This document shows, piece by piece, positions 11,589 to 20,402 of a stretch of DNA of 62,630 nt. The translations under genes and the position numbers were made by a program. The notes beneath the pieces are model-generated. The model ran no database searches, had not been told where the DNA came from, and saw nothing but the letters and a program-made list of their open reading frames with translations. The stretch comes from Streptomyces sp. NRRL F-6492 (GTDB lineage: Bacteria > Actinomycetota > Actinomycetes > Streptomycetales > Streptomycetaceae), in NCBI RefSeq assembly GCF_001280125.1, contig NZ_LGEG01000221.1, positions 1-62,630 of the forward strand. Reading direction: 5' to 3'. The stretch's first letter is position 1; the number at the start of each line of letters is the position of its first letter.

Positions 11589-12587
11589 GTGACCGTCATA
11601 TCCGTCCCGCAGGCCTTCAACGAGGAGGACCTGTACGTCGACCTCGGGCCGACGATCGGGCACCCCCTGTTCCTCAAGTGCGAGGGCTTCAACTTCGCCG
11701 GCTCCATCAAGCTGAAGGCGGCGACCGAGATGGTGGAGGCCGCCGAACGGAGTGGGATCCTCACCGAGGACTCGATCCTCGTCGAGTCCTCCTCGGGCAA
11801 CCTCGGCGTCGCCCTGAGCATGATCGCGGCCGGCAAGGGCTACCGCTTCCTCTGCGTCACCGACTCCCACTGCAATCTGACCACCCGCCTGATGATGGAG
11901 GCCATGGGAGCCGACGTGCACGTCGTCTCCGACGAGGCGGGCGGCAGCGGTCTCCTCGGTGCGCGGCTCGCCTTCGTCCGCGCCCTGTGCGCCTCCGACG
12001 ACCGGTGCGTGTGGCTCAGCCAGTACACCAACGCGAACAACTGGAAGGCCCACTACCGCAGGACGGCGCCCGCCATCGCCCGCGCGTTCCCGCAGCTCGA
12101 CACCCTCTTCGTCGGGGTCGGCACCACGGGAACCCTCATGGGCTGCGCGCGGTTCTTCCGCGCCTGGAACCCGTCGGTGCGCATCGTCGCCGTGGACAGC
12201 GTCGGCTCCGCCATCTTCGGCGGCGTGCCGGGACGCCGCATGATCCCCGGCCTCGGCATGAGCATGAGGCCGCCCCTGCTCGACGAGGCGTACGTGGACG
12301 AGGCGGTGTCCGTCGAGGAGGCGGACACCGTGCGCACCTGCCGCATGCTCGCCCGGCGCGGATTCCTCTTCGGGGGATCCACCGGCACGGTCGTCAGCGG
12401 GGCGACCGGCTGGCTGGCCCGCCACGGCACCCGGGGAACCACCGCCGTCGCGATCGCCCCGGACCTCGGCGAGCGCTACCTCGACACGATCTACCAGTCC
12501 AACTGGGCGCAGGCGCTGTACGGCGACGACGTCCTCGTACCGGACAGGAGGACCGTCGACGCGGGCGGAGCGGGGAGCGAGCGGTGA
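11589..12587 (+). CDS. sbnA: 2,3-diaminopropionate biosynthesis protein SbnA (PLP enzyme)
   Basis: A 332-aa fold-type II PLP enzyme related to cysteine synthase. Lys41 in NFAGSIKLKAA should hold PLP, SSSGNLGVALS binds substrate, and GVGTTGTLMG and GGSTGTVVSG form the phosphate-binding region. SbnA joins O-phospho-L-serine with L-glutamate to make the substrate of SbnB. The start is GTG at 11589 with AAGGAGA six bases upstream. The gene ends three bases before the stop of the convergent DUF1295 gene. It closes the operon. Confidence 0.93.
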   Translation: MTVISVPQAFNEEDLYVDLGPTIGHPLFLKCEGFNFAGSIKLKAATEMVEAAERSGILTEDSILVESSSGNLGVALSMIAAGKGYRFLCVTDSHCNLTTRLMMEAMGADVHVVSDEAGGSGLLGARLAFVRALCASDDRCVWLSQYTNANNWKAHYRRTAPAIARAFPQLDTLFVGVGTTGTLMGCARFFRAWNPSVRIVAVDSVGSAIFGGVPGRRMIPGLGMSMRPPLLDEAYVDEAVSVEEADTVRTCRMLARRGFLFGGSTGTVVSGATGWLARHGTRGTTAVAIAPDLGERYLDTIYQSNWAQALYGDDVLVPDRRTVDAGGAGSER

Positions 12588-12590
12588 CCG

Positions 12591-13412
12591 TCACCTCCGG
12601 TGCCGCGAGGGAGTTCGACGCGGCGGCCTGGGGAGGAAACCGCTGGTCCGGGCGGCGTACGCGGCGTAGCCGGGGCGGTCGGCCATGCGTTTCTCCAGCA
12701 GGCGCTTGCCGCTGCCGACGGTCAGCAGCAGGGTCATCACGACGGGGGAGACGAGACCGGCGAGGGCCGTCTGCCAGGTGGTGCAGGCCAGCAGGTACAG
12801 ACCCCACCAGACGAGGGCGTCGCCGAAGTAGTTGGGATGACGGGTCCACGCCCACAGCCCCCGGTCCATGACGCGGCCGCGGTGCGCGGGGTCGGCCTTG
12901 AACCGGGCCAGCTGACGGTCGCCCACGGCCTCGAAGACCAGCCCGGCCGCCCACACGGCCACCGCGACGGCGTCGAGCGGACCCAGCGGCGAGGGACTGA
13001 AGGCGGCCAGCTGCACGGGCAGCGAGATCAGCCAGACGAGGCCCGCCTGGAGCAGGTACACGCTCCGCAGCGCGTACCAGGTGCGGTTCCCCGGCGCCTT
13101 GTCGAGGAGCTCGGCGTAGCGCGGGTCCTCGCCGTGGCCCCGGGAGCGGTGGGCGATGTGCAGCGAGAGCCGCAGCCCCCAGACGGCGGTGGCCGCGGTG
13201 ACCAGCAGCCGCCGCCCGTCGTCGCCGTGCCCGTCGGACAGCACGAAGGCGGCGACGGCGACGGCGCCGAAGGCGATCCCCCAGGCGATGTCCACGACGC
13301 GGTGCAGCCCCAGGCGCACGGCGACGGCGAACGTGACGAGCAGGACCCCTCCCGCCACGGCGGCCGTCACGGCGAGACAGGGGACGAGCGCGCCCCAGTC
13401 GGGCGGGCTCAC
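12591..13412 (-). CDS. DUF1295 membrane protein
   Basis: A 273-aa, strongly hydrophobic protein with about seven helices. Near the C-terminus, GLWAWTRHPNYFGDALVWWG is the conserved core of DUF1295, a family related to steroid 5-alpha-reductases and isoprenylcysteine methyltransferases. It is the last gene of the lipid operon and its GTG overlaps the stop of the CFA-type gene. It probably acts on a lipid in the membrane, for example reducing a double bond or methylating. The exact reaction is unknown. Confidence 0.85.
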   Translation of the reverse strand: MSPPDWGALVPCLAVTAAVAGGVLLVTFAVAVRLGLHRVVDIAWGIAFGAVAVAAFVLSDGHGDDGRRLLVTAATAVWGLRLSLHIAHRSRGHGEDPRYAELLDKAPGNRTWYALRSVYLLQAGLVWLISLPVQLAAFSPSPLGPLDAVAVAVWAAGLVFEAVGDRQLARFKADPAHRGRVMDRGLWAWTRHPNYFGDALVWWGLYLLACTTWQTALAGLVSPVVMTLLLTVGSGKRLLEKRMADRPGYAAYAARTSGFLPRPPRRTPSRHRR

Positions 13413-14695
13413 GACCGGCCGTCCGGGCCGTACCAGGCGGCGGGGGTGTCCGGCATGCCCGAACCGCCCTCGCGCGTGGGGCGGACGGCGAGGATCTGGT
13501 CGACGCCCATGCGCCGCTCCGAGAACGCCAGGGAGGCACCGGCCAGGTAGAGGCGCCACACGCGGCAGGTGGTCGTGCCGACCAGCGCCTCGAACCGGGG
13601 CCACTCGGACTCCAGCCGGTCGCGCCAGGCGTCGATGGTCCGCGTGTAGTGCTCGCGGACCGACTCGACGTGCCGGGCCTCGAAACCGGCGGACTCCAGC
13701 ACGTCCACGGTCCTGCCGACGGGACGCATGTGCATGTCGGGCGCGATGTAGGTCTCGATGAACGGCCCTCCGCCCGGCGCGTTCGCCCCCCGGGACATCT
13801 GCTGGACGAACAGCCGGCCGCCGGGGCGCAGCGCGCCGTGCAGCTTCGTCGCGAAGTCCGGGTACTCGGCGTCGCCGACGTGCTCGCCCATCTCGACGGT
13901 GGACGCCGCGTCGAAGCCCGCCGCGTCGATGTCGCGCCAGTGCCCGAGCTCCACGTCCACCAGACCGGCCACGCCCTCGCGCACGCACCGGTCGGCGACG
14001 AAGTCCCGCTGGGCGCGGGAGAGGGTGACGGCGGTGACGCGGGCCTTGTGCTCGCGGGCGGCGTGGACGGCGAGCGATCCCCAGCCGCAGCCGACGTCGA
14101 GCAGCCGGTCCCCGGCGCGCAGGCCGAGCTTGCGGCAGATCAGCTCCAGCTTGTCCCGCTGGGCGTCGGCCAGACCGTAGGACGGGTCGTCGGGACGGGC
14201 CCAGTACCCGCACGAGTACGCCATCGACTCGTCGAGCAGCAGCGCGTAGAAGTCGTTCGACAGGTCGTAGTGGTGGCTGATCGCGGCCCGGTCGCGGCCC
14301 GTGGTGTGCAGCCGTCCGCCGAGCCGGGCGCGGCCGCCGGGGCGGCGCGGCGGCGGCCCGGCCGCGCCGAGGCGCACGGCCAGGGCGCCGGCCGCCGCCA
14401 GAGCGGCCGGCCCCGGCCGGGCGACCCCCTGGTCCCGGACGGCACGCCCGGCCCGGGACAGGGCCAGGGCGAGGTCCCCCTCGACGTCGAGGTCCCCGGT
14501 GACGTACGCCTCCGCCAGGCCCAGTTCGCCCGGCTGCCACAGCAGGCGGCGCAGGGCCGCGGGGGAGCGGAGCGAGACGCGGGGCGCGTCGGCGGGGCCG
14601 GCGGCGCTGCCGTCCCAGGCGTGCAGCCGCACCGGCGGCGGACCGGTGACGAAGTGGCCGAGCAGTTCGGCGAGACGTTCGGCGACGGGTCTCAT
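13409..14695 (-). CDS. Cyclopropane-fatty-acyl-phospholipid synthase-type methyltransferase
   Basis: The 428-aa product has a variable N-terminal domain (about 1-130) and a CFA-type SAM domain. The entry motif AISHHYDLSNDFYALLLDE is followed by the SAM loop LLDVGCGWGSLA and by MGEHVGDAEYPDF, FVQQMSRG and the C-terminal EWPRFEALVG. The family transfers methyl or methylene groups to unsaturated acyl chains of phospholipids. Both ends overlap neighbours (ATGA upstream, GTGA downstream). It is a paralogue of the next gene upstream; two copies side by side suggest sequential steps. Confidence 0.9.
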   Translation of the reverse strand: MRPVAERLAELLGHFVTGPPPVRLHAWDGSAAGPADAPRVSLRSPAALRRLLWQPGELGLAEAYVTGDLDVEGDLALALSRAGRAVRDQGVARPGPAALAAAGALAVRLGAAGPPPRRPGGRARLGGRLHTTGRDRAAISHHYDLSNDFYALLLDESMAYSCGYWARPDDPSYGLADAQRDKLELICRKLGLRAGDRLLDVGCGWGSLAVHAAREHKARVTAVTLSRAQRDFVADRCVREGVAGLVDVELGHWRDIDAAGFDAASTVEMGEHVGDAEYPDFATKLHGALRPGGRLFVQQMSRGANAPGGGPFIETYIAPDMHMRPVGRTVDVLESAGFEARHVESVREHYTRTIDAWRDRLESEWPRFEALVGTTTCRVWRLYLAGASLAFSERRMGVDQILAVRPTREGGSGMPDTPAAWYGPDGRS

Positions 14696-16056
14696 CGGGG
14701 GGTTCCTTCGGTCAGGAGGAGCTGGCGGACGTCGAGGTAGCCGGAGCGGAACCCGGCTTCCGAATAGGCGAGGTACAGCTCCCACATGCGCCGGAAGACG
14801 GTGTCGAAGCCGAGGGCGGCGACGTCGCCGCGCCGGGCGGTGAACCGCTCCCGCCACAGGCGCAGGGTCTCCGCGTAGTGCAGGCCGTAGCCGTTGTCGG
14901 CGACGGTGCGCAGTCCGGCGGCGGTGGAGTGCTCCTCGACGGCCTCGCGGGAGGGGATGAGGCCGCCGGGGAAGACGTACTTGCTGATCCACGTGTGGGT
15001 GGCGGCGGTGTGCAGCATCTGCCGGTGGCCCATGGTGATGGCCTGGAGGGCGACCCTGCCGCCGGGGGCGAGCGCACCGCGCAGCGTCTGGAAGTAGGAG
15101 GGCCAGTACTCGGCCCCGACCGCCTCGATCATCTCGACGCTGACGACGGCGTCGTAACGGCCCTCGGCGTCCCGGTAGTCGCGCAGCTGGATGTCGACCC
15201 GGTCGGCCAGGCCGGCCGCCCGGACCCGCGCGCGGGCGAGCTCCGCCTGCTCGGCGGAGAGGGTGAGGGTGGTGACCCGCGCCCCCCGGGCCGCGGCGCG
15301 CAGGGCGAGCTCGCCCCAGCCGGTGCCGATTTCGAGCAGCCTCGTGTCCGCGCCGACCCGGGCGAGGTCCAGGAGCCGGTCGATCTTGCGGTGCTGGGCG
15401 TCCCGCAGGGAGGCGAAGCGGGCGGGGAAGGCGTGGAACACCGCGGAGGAGTAGGTGAGGGTCGGGTCGAGGAACGTGGCGAACAGGTCGTTCGACAGGT
15501 CGTAGTGGCGGTGGACGTTCTGCCGCGCCCCGTCGGGGGTGTTGCGGTCGGCGGCCGGCCGGGCCGCCACCCACAGGGACCGCAGCCCGCGCAGCGGGGC
15601 GGGCACCAGGTCGTCGACGTGCGCGGCGAGGCGGGTCAGGACCCCGGGCAGGTCGTCGCTGTCCCACTCCCCGGCCATGTAGGACTCGCCGAAGCCGATC
15701 AGGCCGGCGTCGCCGATCCTGCGGTAGAAGGCGTCCGGGGCGTGGAGCGTCAGCCGGGGCGGGGCCGGTGCGGCGGGGTCCGCGACGCCGCCGTCGGGCG
15801 CGAGGAGCGACAGGTCCTTCAGCGCCCTGCGCACCAGGTGGCGGGCGAGGGCCGTCCGGCCGGGCCGCGCCTTCGGCAGCCGGGCCACGTCCGGCCAGCG
15901 GCCGGCGTCCACGGCGTCGACGGCGTCGACCGCGTGAACGGCTTCGGTCGCTTCGGCGGCGCGCACGGCCGCTGCCGGATCGGGCTGGGCCGGCACGAGG
16001 ACGGCGGGCCGCGGAGCCCGGGCGCGGCCGGGGGAGACGGGGGAACGAGGATTCAC
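14692..16056 (-). CDS. CFA synthase-type methyltransferase, second copy
   Basis: A 454-aa protein. Residues 1-75 are low in complexity, with a repeated VDAVDA stretch. The CFA core has NVHRHYDLSNDLFATFLDP, SAM motif LLEIGTGWGELALRAA, VSVEMIEAVGAEYWPSYF and ALQAITMGHRQM. It uses S-adenosylmethionine to modify unsaturated fatty acyl chains. The GTG start overlaps the stop of DUF1365 and the stop overlaps the next ATG, so translation is coupled along the operon. The motif set differs from the downstream copy (GTG versus GCG in the SAM loop), suggesting different substrates. Confidence 0.9.
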   Translation of the reverse strand: MNPRSPVSPGRARAPRPAVLVPAQPDPAAAVRAAEATEAVHAVDAVDAVDAGRWPDVARLPKARPGRTALARHLVRRALKDLSLLAPDGGVADPAAPAPPRLTLHAPDAFYRRIGDAGLIGFGESYMAGEWDSDDLPGVLTRLAAHVDDLVPAPLRGLRSLWVAARPAADRNTPDGARQNVHRHYDLSNDLFATFLDPTLTYSSAVFHAFPARFASLRDAQHRKIDRLLDLARVGADTRLLEIGTGWGELALRAAARGARVTTLTLSAEQAELARARVRAAGLADRVDIQLRDYRDAEGRYDAVVSVEMIEAVGAEYWPSYFQTLRGALAPGGRVALQAITMGHRQMLHTAATHTWISKYVFPGGLIPSREAVEEHSTAAGLRTVADNGYGLHYAETLRLWRERFTARRGDVAALGFDTVFRRMWELYLAYSEAGFRSGYLDVRQLLLTEGTPR

Positions 16057-16859
16057 AGCAGGGTGTCCTTCTTCGTGGCGTGCGAAGGGGCCGGGGAGCG
16101 CGGGGCGGGCGGGGCGCACGGGCCCCGGGAGGGCGGGCCGCTCCCGGGACGGGGCAGGACGGGCAGCCCGCGCAGCCACAGGCGGATGCCGTGGTGGCGG
16201 ATCCCGGCCCACACCGCGGCCGTCGACCACGGTCTGCGCACCGCGCACCTCAGCAGGGCGGCGGTGGTGGCGGGACGCCGGCGGCCCCGCACGGTCGCGG
16301 TGAACGGACCGCCGTCCCCGGTCCGCAGCCGCACCTCCAGGCGCAGCTCCTCGCCGGGCGACGGCAACCGCATCCGGTAGCGGCCCTCGACGGCGAAGAA
16401 CGGGGAGACGTAGAAGGCCTTGTCCGCCTCGGCGGTCCCCCCGGCGTCGGGGCGGAGCAGGTAGCAGTGCCGCTGCCCGTACGTGTTGTGGACCTCGGCC
16501 ACCACGCACACCGGGGCGCCGGTCGCGTCGTGGCACCAGTACACGCTCAGCGGGTTGAAGACGAAGCCGAACACCCGCGCGTGCGCGAGCATCACGACGC
16601 GTCCTCCGCCCAGGTCGACGCCGTGGTCGGCGAGGTACGCGTCGAGGCCCGCCCGGATCGACCCGGCACGGCCCGTGAAGTGGTCGCGGGCGTCGAACCG
16701 GGCCAGCGGCCGGACCGGCGCGGGCAGCACCGGCAGCGCGTCGAGGTCCACGCACCACAGGTACGTGCGGTGCCGGAAGGAGTGGCGCAGCGGCGCGGTG
16801 CGCGCGTGGGCGACCACGCACTCGTACAGCGCGGGCGTCGCCGGGCCGGTGCCGGTCAC
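16053..16859 (-). CDS. DUF1365 family protein
   Basis: A 268-aa DUF1365 protein. Typical segments are the N-terminal HARTAPLRHSFRHRTYLWCVDLD, then FGFVFNPLSVYWCHDATG, VAEVHNTYGQRHCYLL and KAFYVSPFF. The family has no proven reaction. It is nearly always encoded with a flavin amine oxidase-like protein and a CFA-type enzyme, as here, and in proteobacteria such sets are tied to singlet-oxygen or light responses. Two adjacent GTG codons (16859 or 16862) could start it; 16859 overlaps the preceding stop. Confidence 0.9.
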   Translation of the reverse strand: MTGTGPATPALYECVVAHARTAPLRHSFRHRTYLWCVDLDALPVLPAPVRPLARFDARDHFTGRAGSIRAGLDAYLADHGVDLGGGRVVMLAHARVFGFVFNPLSVYWCHDATGAPVCVVAEVHNTYGQRHCYLLRPDAGGTAEADKAFYVSPFFAVEGRYRMRLPSPGEELRLEVRLRTGDGGPFTATVRGRRRPATTAALLRCAVRRPWSTAAVWAGIRHHGIRLWLRGLPVLPRPGSGPPSRGPCAPPAPRSPAPSHATKKDTLL

Positions 16860-18115
16860 CACCGCACGCCCAGGGCCCGGGCGGCGAGCACGCCGGAGCG
16901 GCAGCCGTCCTCGTGGAACCCCCAGCCGTGCCACGCGCCCGCGTACGCCGTCACCCCGGTGTTCAGACCGGGGAGTTCCCTCTGCGCCGCGACCGAGGCC
17001 GGTGTGTAGACGGGGTGTTCGTACACCATGCGCTCCACCACCCGGTCCGGGGCGACGAGGTCGTCGCCGCCGAGGGTGACGACGTACTCGGCCCCGGCCG
17101 GCAGCCGTTGCAGGCGCCGCATGTCGTAGCTGACCCGCACCGGGTCGGTGGAGGGGTCGCAACCGGTCAGGTGGTAGTTCCAGGACGCCCGGGCGCGGGG
17201 CGAGCGGGGCAGGACGGAGGTGTCGGTGTGCAGCACGGTGCGGTTGCGGGAGTACGTGAAGGCGCCGAGCACCCGCCGTTCGTCGGGGGTCGCGTCGGCG
17301 AGCATCCGCAGCGCCTGGCCGGGGTGGGCGGCGATGACGACGGCGTCGTACGCCTCGGTGGCGCCGCCCCGGACGGTGACCAGCGCGCCGCCCCCGGTCC
17401 GCCGGACGGATGCGACGGGGCTGGCGGTGCGGACGCGCTGGACGCGCTTGGCGGCGGCGTCCACGTAGGCGGCCGAGCCCCCGGTGACGGTCCTCCACTG
17501 CGGGGACCCGGTGACGGACAGCAGGCCGTGGTGGTCGAGGAACGCGAAGAGGTAGGCGGCCGGGTGGGCGAGGGCGGTGCGGGCCGGGCAGGACCACACC
17601 GCCGACACCAGCGGGAGCGCGAAGTGGCTGACGAAGTAGGGGGAGAAGCCCTTGTCGCGCAGGAAGTCCCCGAACGTGGTGCCCGGATGTCCCCCTCGGG
17701 CCAGCAGGCGCCGGGCGGCGCGGTGGAAGACGGGGACCTCGGCGAGGAGTCGCAGGTAACGGCCGCGCAGGGCGCCGCGCGAGGCGAAGAGCCCGGCGGG
17801 GCCGCGGGCACCCGCGTACTCCAGCGCGCAGCCGTCGCACCGCACCGACATGCTCATCTCGGTGTCCTGCGTGGTGACGCCCAGCTCGCCGAAGAGCCGC
17901 AACAGGGTCGGATAGGTGCGCTCGTTGTGGACGATGAACCCGGAGTCCACGGGCACCGCCCGGCCTCCGGGCCCGGCCAGCTCCCGGGTGTGGGCGTGAC
18001 CGCCGAGCCGTCCGTCCGCCTCGTACAGGGTGACCTCGCGCGACGAGGACAGGACGTAGGCGGCGGTCAGCCCCGCCACCCCGGCGCCGACCACTGCCAC
18101 CTTGCGCTGTTCCAC
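16856..18115 (-). CDS. FAD-dependent amine oxidase-like oxidoreductase
   Basis: A 419-aa flavoprotein. The N-terminal VAVVGAGVAGLTAAYVL with GAGVAGL at 10-16 binds FAD, EADGRLGGHAHT follows, and the C-terminal TAYAGAWHGWGFHEDGC is typical of the amine oxidase/phytoene desaturase-like group found beside DUF1365. It probably oxidises or desaturates a lipid. The start is GTG at 18115 with GGGAGG six bases upstream. It is the first gene of the five-gene lipid operon that runs to 12591, so a promoter should lie in 18116-18300. Confidence 0.9.
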   Translation of the reverse strand: MEQRKVAVVGAGVAGLTAAYVLSSSREVTLYEADGRLGGHAHTRELAGPGGRAVPVDSGFIVHNERTYPTLLRLFGELGVTTQDTEMSMSVRCDGCALEYAGARGPAGLFASRGALRGRYLRLLAEVPVFHRAARRLLARGGHPGTTFGDFLRDKGFSPYFVSHFALPLVSAVWSCPARTALAHPAAYLFAFLDHHGLLSVTGSPQWRTVTGGSAAYVDAAAKRVQRVRTASPVASVRRTGGGALVTVRGGATEAYDAVVIAAHPGQALRMLADATPDERRVLGAFTYSRNRTVLHTDTSVLPRSPRARASWNYHLTGCDPSTDPVRVSYDMRRLQRLPAGAEYVVTLGGDDLVAPDRVVERMVYEHPVYTPASVAAQRELPGLNTGVTAYAGAWHGWGFHEDGCRSGVLAARALGVRW

Positions 18116-18474
18116 CCGAACCTCCCGCCACCCGACACGCCGCGACCGCGGCGTGATTCACCCGTACTTCGCAGCCGGGGGGCGGGCGGATTGGAAGGTG
18201 TTGCCGGGGCCGGTTCCGGTCAGCGGCAGCGCGCGGTGAATCCGTTCGCGGCCGGGCCCCGGCAGAAACCGGTTCCCGCTGCGCGGCTCGTAGTGGACCG
18301 AGTCGCCGTCGGCGTTCTGCCCGAAGCTCTGGACGTCGCCCCGGGCGGCCCGGGTGGACCGGCGTCCCGCGCGTGGACGACGACCGCTGCATCGCCACCT
18401 CCGCCTTCGAGTGGCTTCCCGGCGTCACCGTGCACCAACTCCCGCGACCTCGTGCACCGGCGGCCCTCGGAGAC
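18116..18474. other. Intergenic stretch with no intact gene
   Basis: These bases lie upstream of the lipid operon (leftward) and before a regulator remnant (rightward). I see no convincing gene. The part near 18120-18200 presumably contains the lipid-operon promoter. The region about 18350-18470 reads EWLPGVTVHQLP in one frame and may be older debris of the same lost regulator. Confidence 0.4.
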
Positions 18475-18663
18475 CCGCTCCGGGAGCCGCGGCTGCCCGA
18501 CCTGGCGCGGCGTCTCGCCGGCACGCTGCTCGCCTGGATCGCGATCTCCGGCGGGGCCCCGGAGGTCGCCCATCGCCTCGGCGCGCACCCCCGGACGGCC
18601 CGTTACCGCCCGCGGCAGATCGAGGCGCGGCGCCGCGACCCGTCCCCCACCCTGGCCCGCATG
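18475..18663 (+). pseudogene. Remnant of a PucR/CdaR-type regulator (C-terminal HTH)
   Basis: One frame reads EPRLPDLARRLAGTLLAW, then GGAPEVAHRLGAHPRTARYR and IEARRRDPS. This matches the last domain of PucR-type activators. The intact protein at 29896-31089 has the parallel segments LLRTLEHWFASGG and GLFVHPNTVRYRLRRVE. There is no start, no upstream sensor domain, and the frame runs into unrelated sequence after about 18663. It is read as a decayed fragment; a short expressed protein from 18373 is unlikely. Confidence 0.5.
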
Positions 18664-18840
18664 TGGTCACGTTGTCGTACCAGGTACCCGAATTCGTGGA
18701 CCATGTTGGGGAGATGACTACCGGGATGGCATCGCGCCGCACACGGATCGGTGACCCGGTGCTCTTCTGAGCGCCGCGAGGGCCGATGGGGGCCCGTTGC
18801 CCGATGGGGGGCCTCGCACTGCCGCGCGGGCTCCGCCTCC

Positions 18841-18877
18841 GTCGTGTTGATCAGAGGCTCGGCACATCAACCACGAC
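18841..18877 (+). promoter_or_regulatory. Long inverted repeat ending just before a ribosome binding site
   Basis: GTCGTGTTGAT (18841-18851) pairs with ATCAACCACGAC (18866-18877) with one bulged C and a 14-base loop. The right arm is followed directly by AGGAGG and the ATG at 18888. It could be a regulator operator or an mRNA hairpin limiting ribosome access to the dienelactone hydrolase gene. Confidence 0.5.
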
Positions 18878-18887
18878 AGGAGGACCC

Positions 18888-19661
18888 ATGCCCACCAAGA
18901 CGTCGCGGATCCCCACTGCGGACGGCCGGGCCGACGCGTTCATCGCCTTTCCCGACCGCGGCGAGCGGTATCCGGGGGTGCTGATGTACACGGACGGCTT
19001 CGGCATCCGGCCCGTGCTGCGGGAGATGGCCCGAGAACTGGCCGGGCACGGGTACTACGTGCTCGTCCCCAACCTCTTCTACCGGCACGGCCCGGCCCCG
19101 GTGATCGAGCTTCCCGAGCACATCGGAGAAGAGGCCCGGCCCGCGGTGTTCGCCCGGCTGATGCCCTTGATCGAGGCGCACACCACCGAACGCGTCCTGC
19201 GCGACGCCGACGCCTACCTCGGGTTCCTCGCCGCCCGGCCCGAGGTCGACGCCGGTCCGGTCGCGGTGACCGGCTACTGCATCGGCGGCCTCCTGGCGAC
19301 GCGCACCGCCGCGGCCCACCCCGGCCGGGTGGCCGCCCTCGCCGCGTTCCACGGCCCGGTGGGAGCCGACGGGCCCGACAGCCTCTCGAAGCTCACCGCC
19401 GAGGTCCACTTCGGCCACGCCGAGAGCGACCTGACGCCCCAGGCCCTCGGCGAGCTCAACCAGGCCCTGGACGCCGCGGGTGTCAGGCACACCTCCGAGA
19501 TCTACCCCGGCACCGTCCACGGCTTCACCATGTCCGACACCGAAGCCTTCAGCGCCTCCGGGCTGAAGCGCCACTGGGACCACCTGCTCCCTCTCCTGGA
19601 CCGCACCCTGCGTGACGGCCGAGGCTCCGGCGGCCGGCGTCACCTGCCCGCCTACCGCTGA
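18888..19661 (+). CDS. Dienelactone hydrolase family protein
   Basis: A 257-aa alpha/beta hydrolase. The nucleophile is Cys131 in VTGYCIGGLLA, as in dienelactone hydrolases, with a GHAESDL acid region and GTVHGFTM carrying the His. Substrates are lactones or esters in aromatic breakdown; the true one is unknown. AGGAGG lies four bases before the ATG, and a large inverted repeat lies immediately upstream. It converges on the TetR gene, with 33 bases between the stops. Confidence 0.88.
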   Translation: MPTKTSRIPTADGRADAFIAFPDRGERYPGVLMYTDGFGIRPVLREMARELAGHGYYVLVPNLFYRHGPAPVIELPEHIGEEARPAVFARLMPLIEAHTTERVLRDADAYLGFLAARPEVDAGPVAVTGYCIGGLLATRTAAAHPGRVAALAAFHGPVGADGPDSLSKLTAEVHFGHAESDLTPQALGELNQALDAAGVRHTSEIYPGTVHGFTMSDTEAFSASGLKRHWDHLLPLLDRTLRDGRGSGGRRHLPAYR

Positions 19662-19694
19662 GCACGCCCTCCGGACCGGGTCGGCACCGGCGGC

Positions 19695-20342
19695 TCAGAC
19701 CGCCGCCCGCGCGGCGGCCGCCGTCCCGGACATCGCGGGGGCGGCGTGGAACAGGGCGTGGACGGCGGCGGTGACCTGGGTGGAGACCACTTCGGGAGTG
19801 GAGGTGTCGAGTTTGCCGTCGAGGTGGAGGAAGGCCAGGCCGTGGACGAGGGCCCACACCGTGGTCGACAGGGCGTCCGCGTCCACGCCGGGGAAGGTGG
19901 CCCGCACGATGGTGCGGACGTACTCCGAGATGGCGGCGGTCGCGGCGACCCGTTCCTCGCTGGTCGGATCGCAGGGTTCGGCGAACATCGCCCGGAACAG
20001 GGCCGGGTGCTCCAGCGCGAACCGCACGTAGGCGACGGCCACCGCGGCGAGTTCGTCGGGCGTCGAGGGCGCGGGGTGGGCCCCGGCCAGGTGCTCGGCG
20101 AGTTCGCGGTACCCCTCGGCGGCCACGGCGGAGACGAGCGCGTCGCGGTCGGCGTAATGGCGGTAGGGGGCGGTGGCCGACACCCCGGCACGCCGGGCGA
20201 CCGCGCGCAGCGACAGGCCCGCGCTGCCGTCCTCCTCCAGGAGTTCACGCGCGGCGCGCAGGCAGGCGGCCCGCAGGTCGCCGTGGTGATACGTGCCGGT
20301 CTGGGGCATGGGTCGCACATCCTTAATGTTCATGGTGCCCAC
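19695..20342 (-). CDS. TetR family transcriptional regulator
   Basis: A 215-aa regulator. The DNA-binding domain (about 20-68) reads LRAVARRAGVSATAPYRHYADRDAL, and the rest is a helical ligand domain of the TetR_C_33 type (YVRFALEHPALFRAMFAEP). The start is GTG at 20342 behind GGAGAGG; ATG at 20333 is possible. Two palindromes of the GATGT-N11-ACATC type overlap its start region, one covering the start codon itself, which suggests autorepression. The same palindrome occurs at 24621-24670 and 31186-31206, so it probably controls those operons as well. The ligand is unknown. Confidence 0.9.
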   Translation of the reverse strand: MGTMNIKDVRPMPQTGTYHHGDLRAACLRAARELLEEDGSAGLSLRAVARRAGVSATAPYRHYADRDALVSAVAAEGYRELAEHLAGAHPAPSTPDELAAVAVAYVRFALEHPALFRAMFAEPCDPTSEERVAATAAISEYVRTIVRATFPGVDADALSTTVWALVHGLAFLHLDGKLDTSTPEVVSTQVTAAVHALFHAAPAMSGTAAAARAAV

Positions 20343-20374
20343 ATTTCCTCTCCGATGTGAACGCCGTATACATC
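20325..20374. promoter_or_regulatory. Two tandem TetR-type operators before the TetR gene and a gene remnant
   Basis: AATGT-N11-ACATT occupies 20325-20345 and GATGT-N11-ACATC occupies 20354-20374; their centres are 29 bp apart. The same pair with the same 29-bp spacing occurs at 24621-24670. The inner one is CGATGT-N11-ACATCG including flanks. Binding by the adjacent TetR protein is inferred. Confidence 0.7.
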
Positions 20375-20402
20375 GTAGGCGATCGAAAAGGAAGAGGGAA
20401 CC

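Noticed and set aside
18691..18770. Short peptide ending MASRRTRIGDPVLF
   Set aside because: No ribosome site, no family, and it follows the PucR remnant; too little to support a gene.
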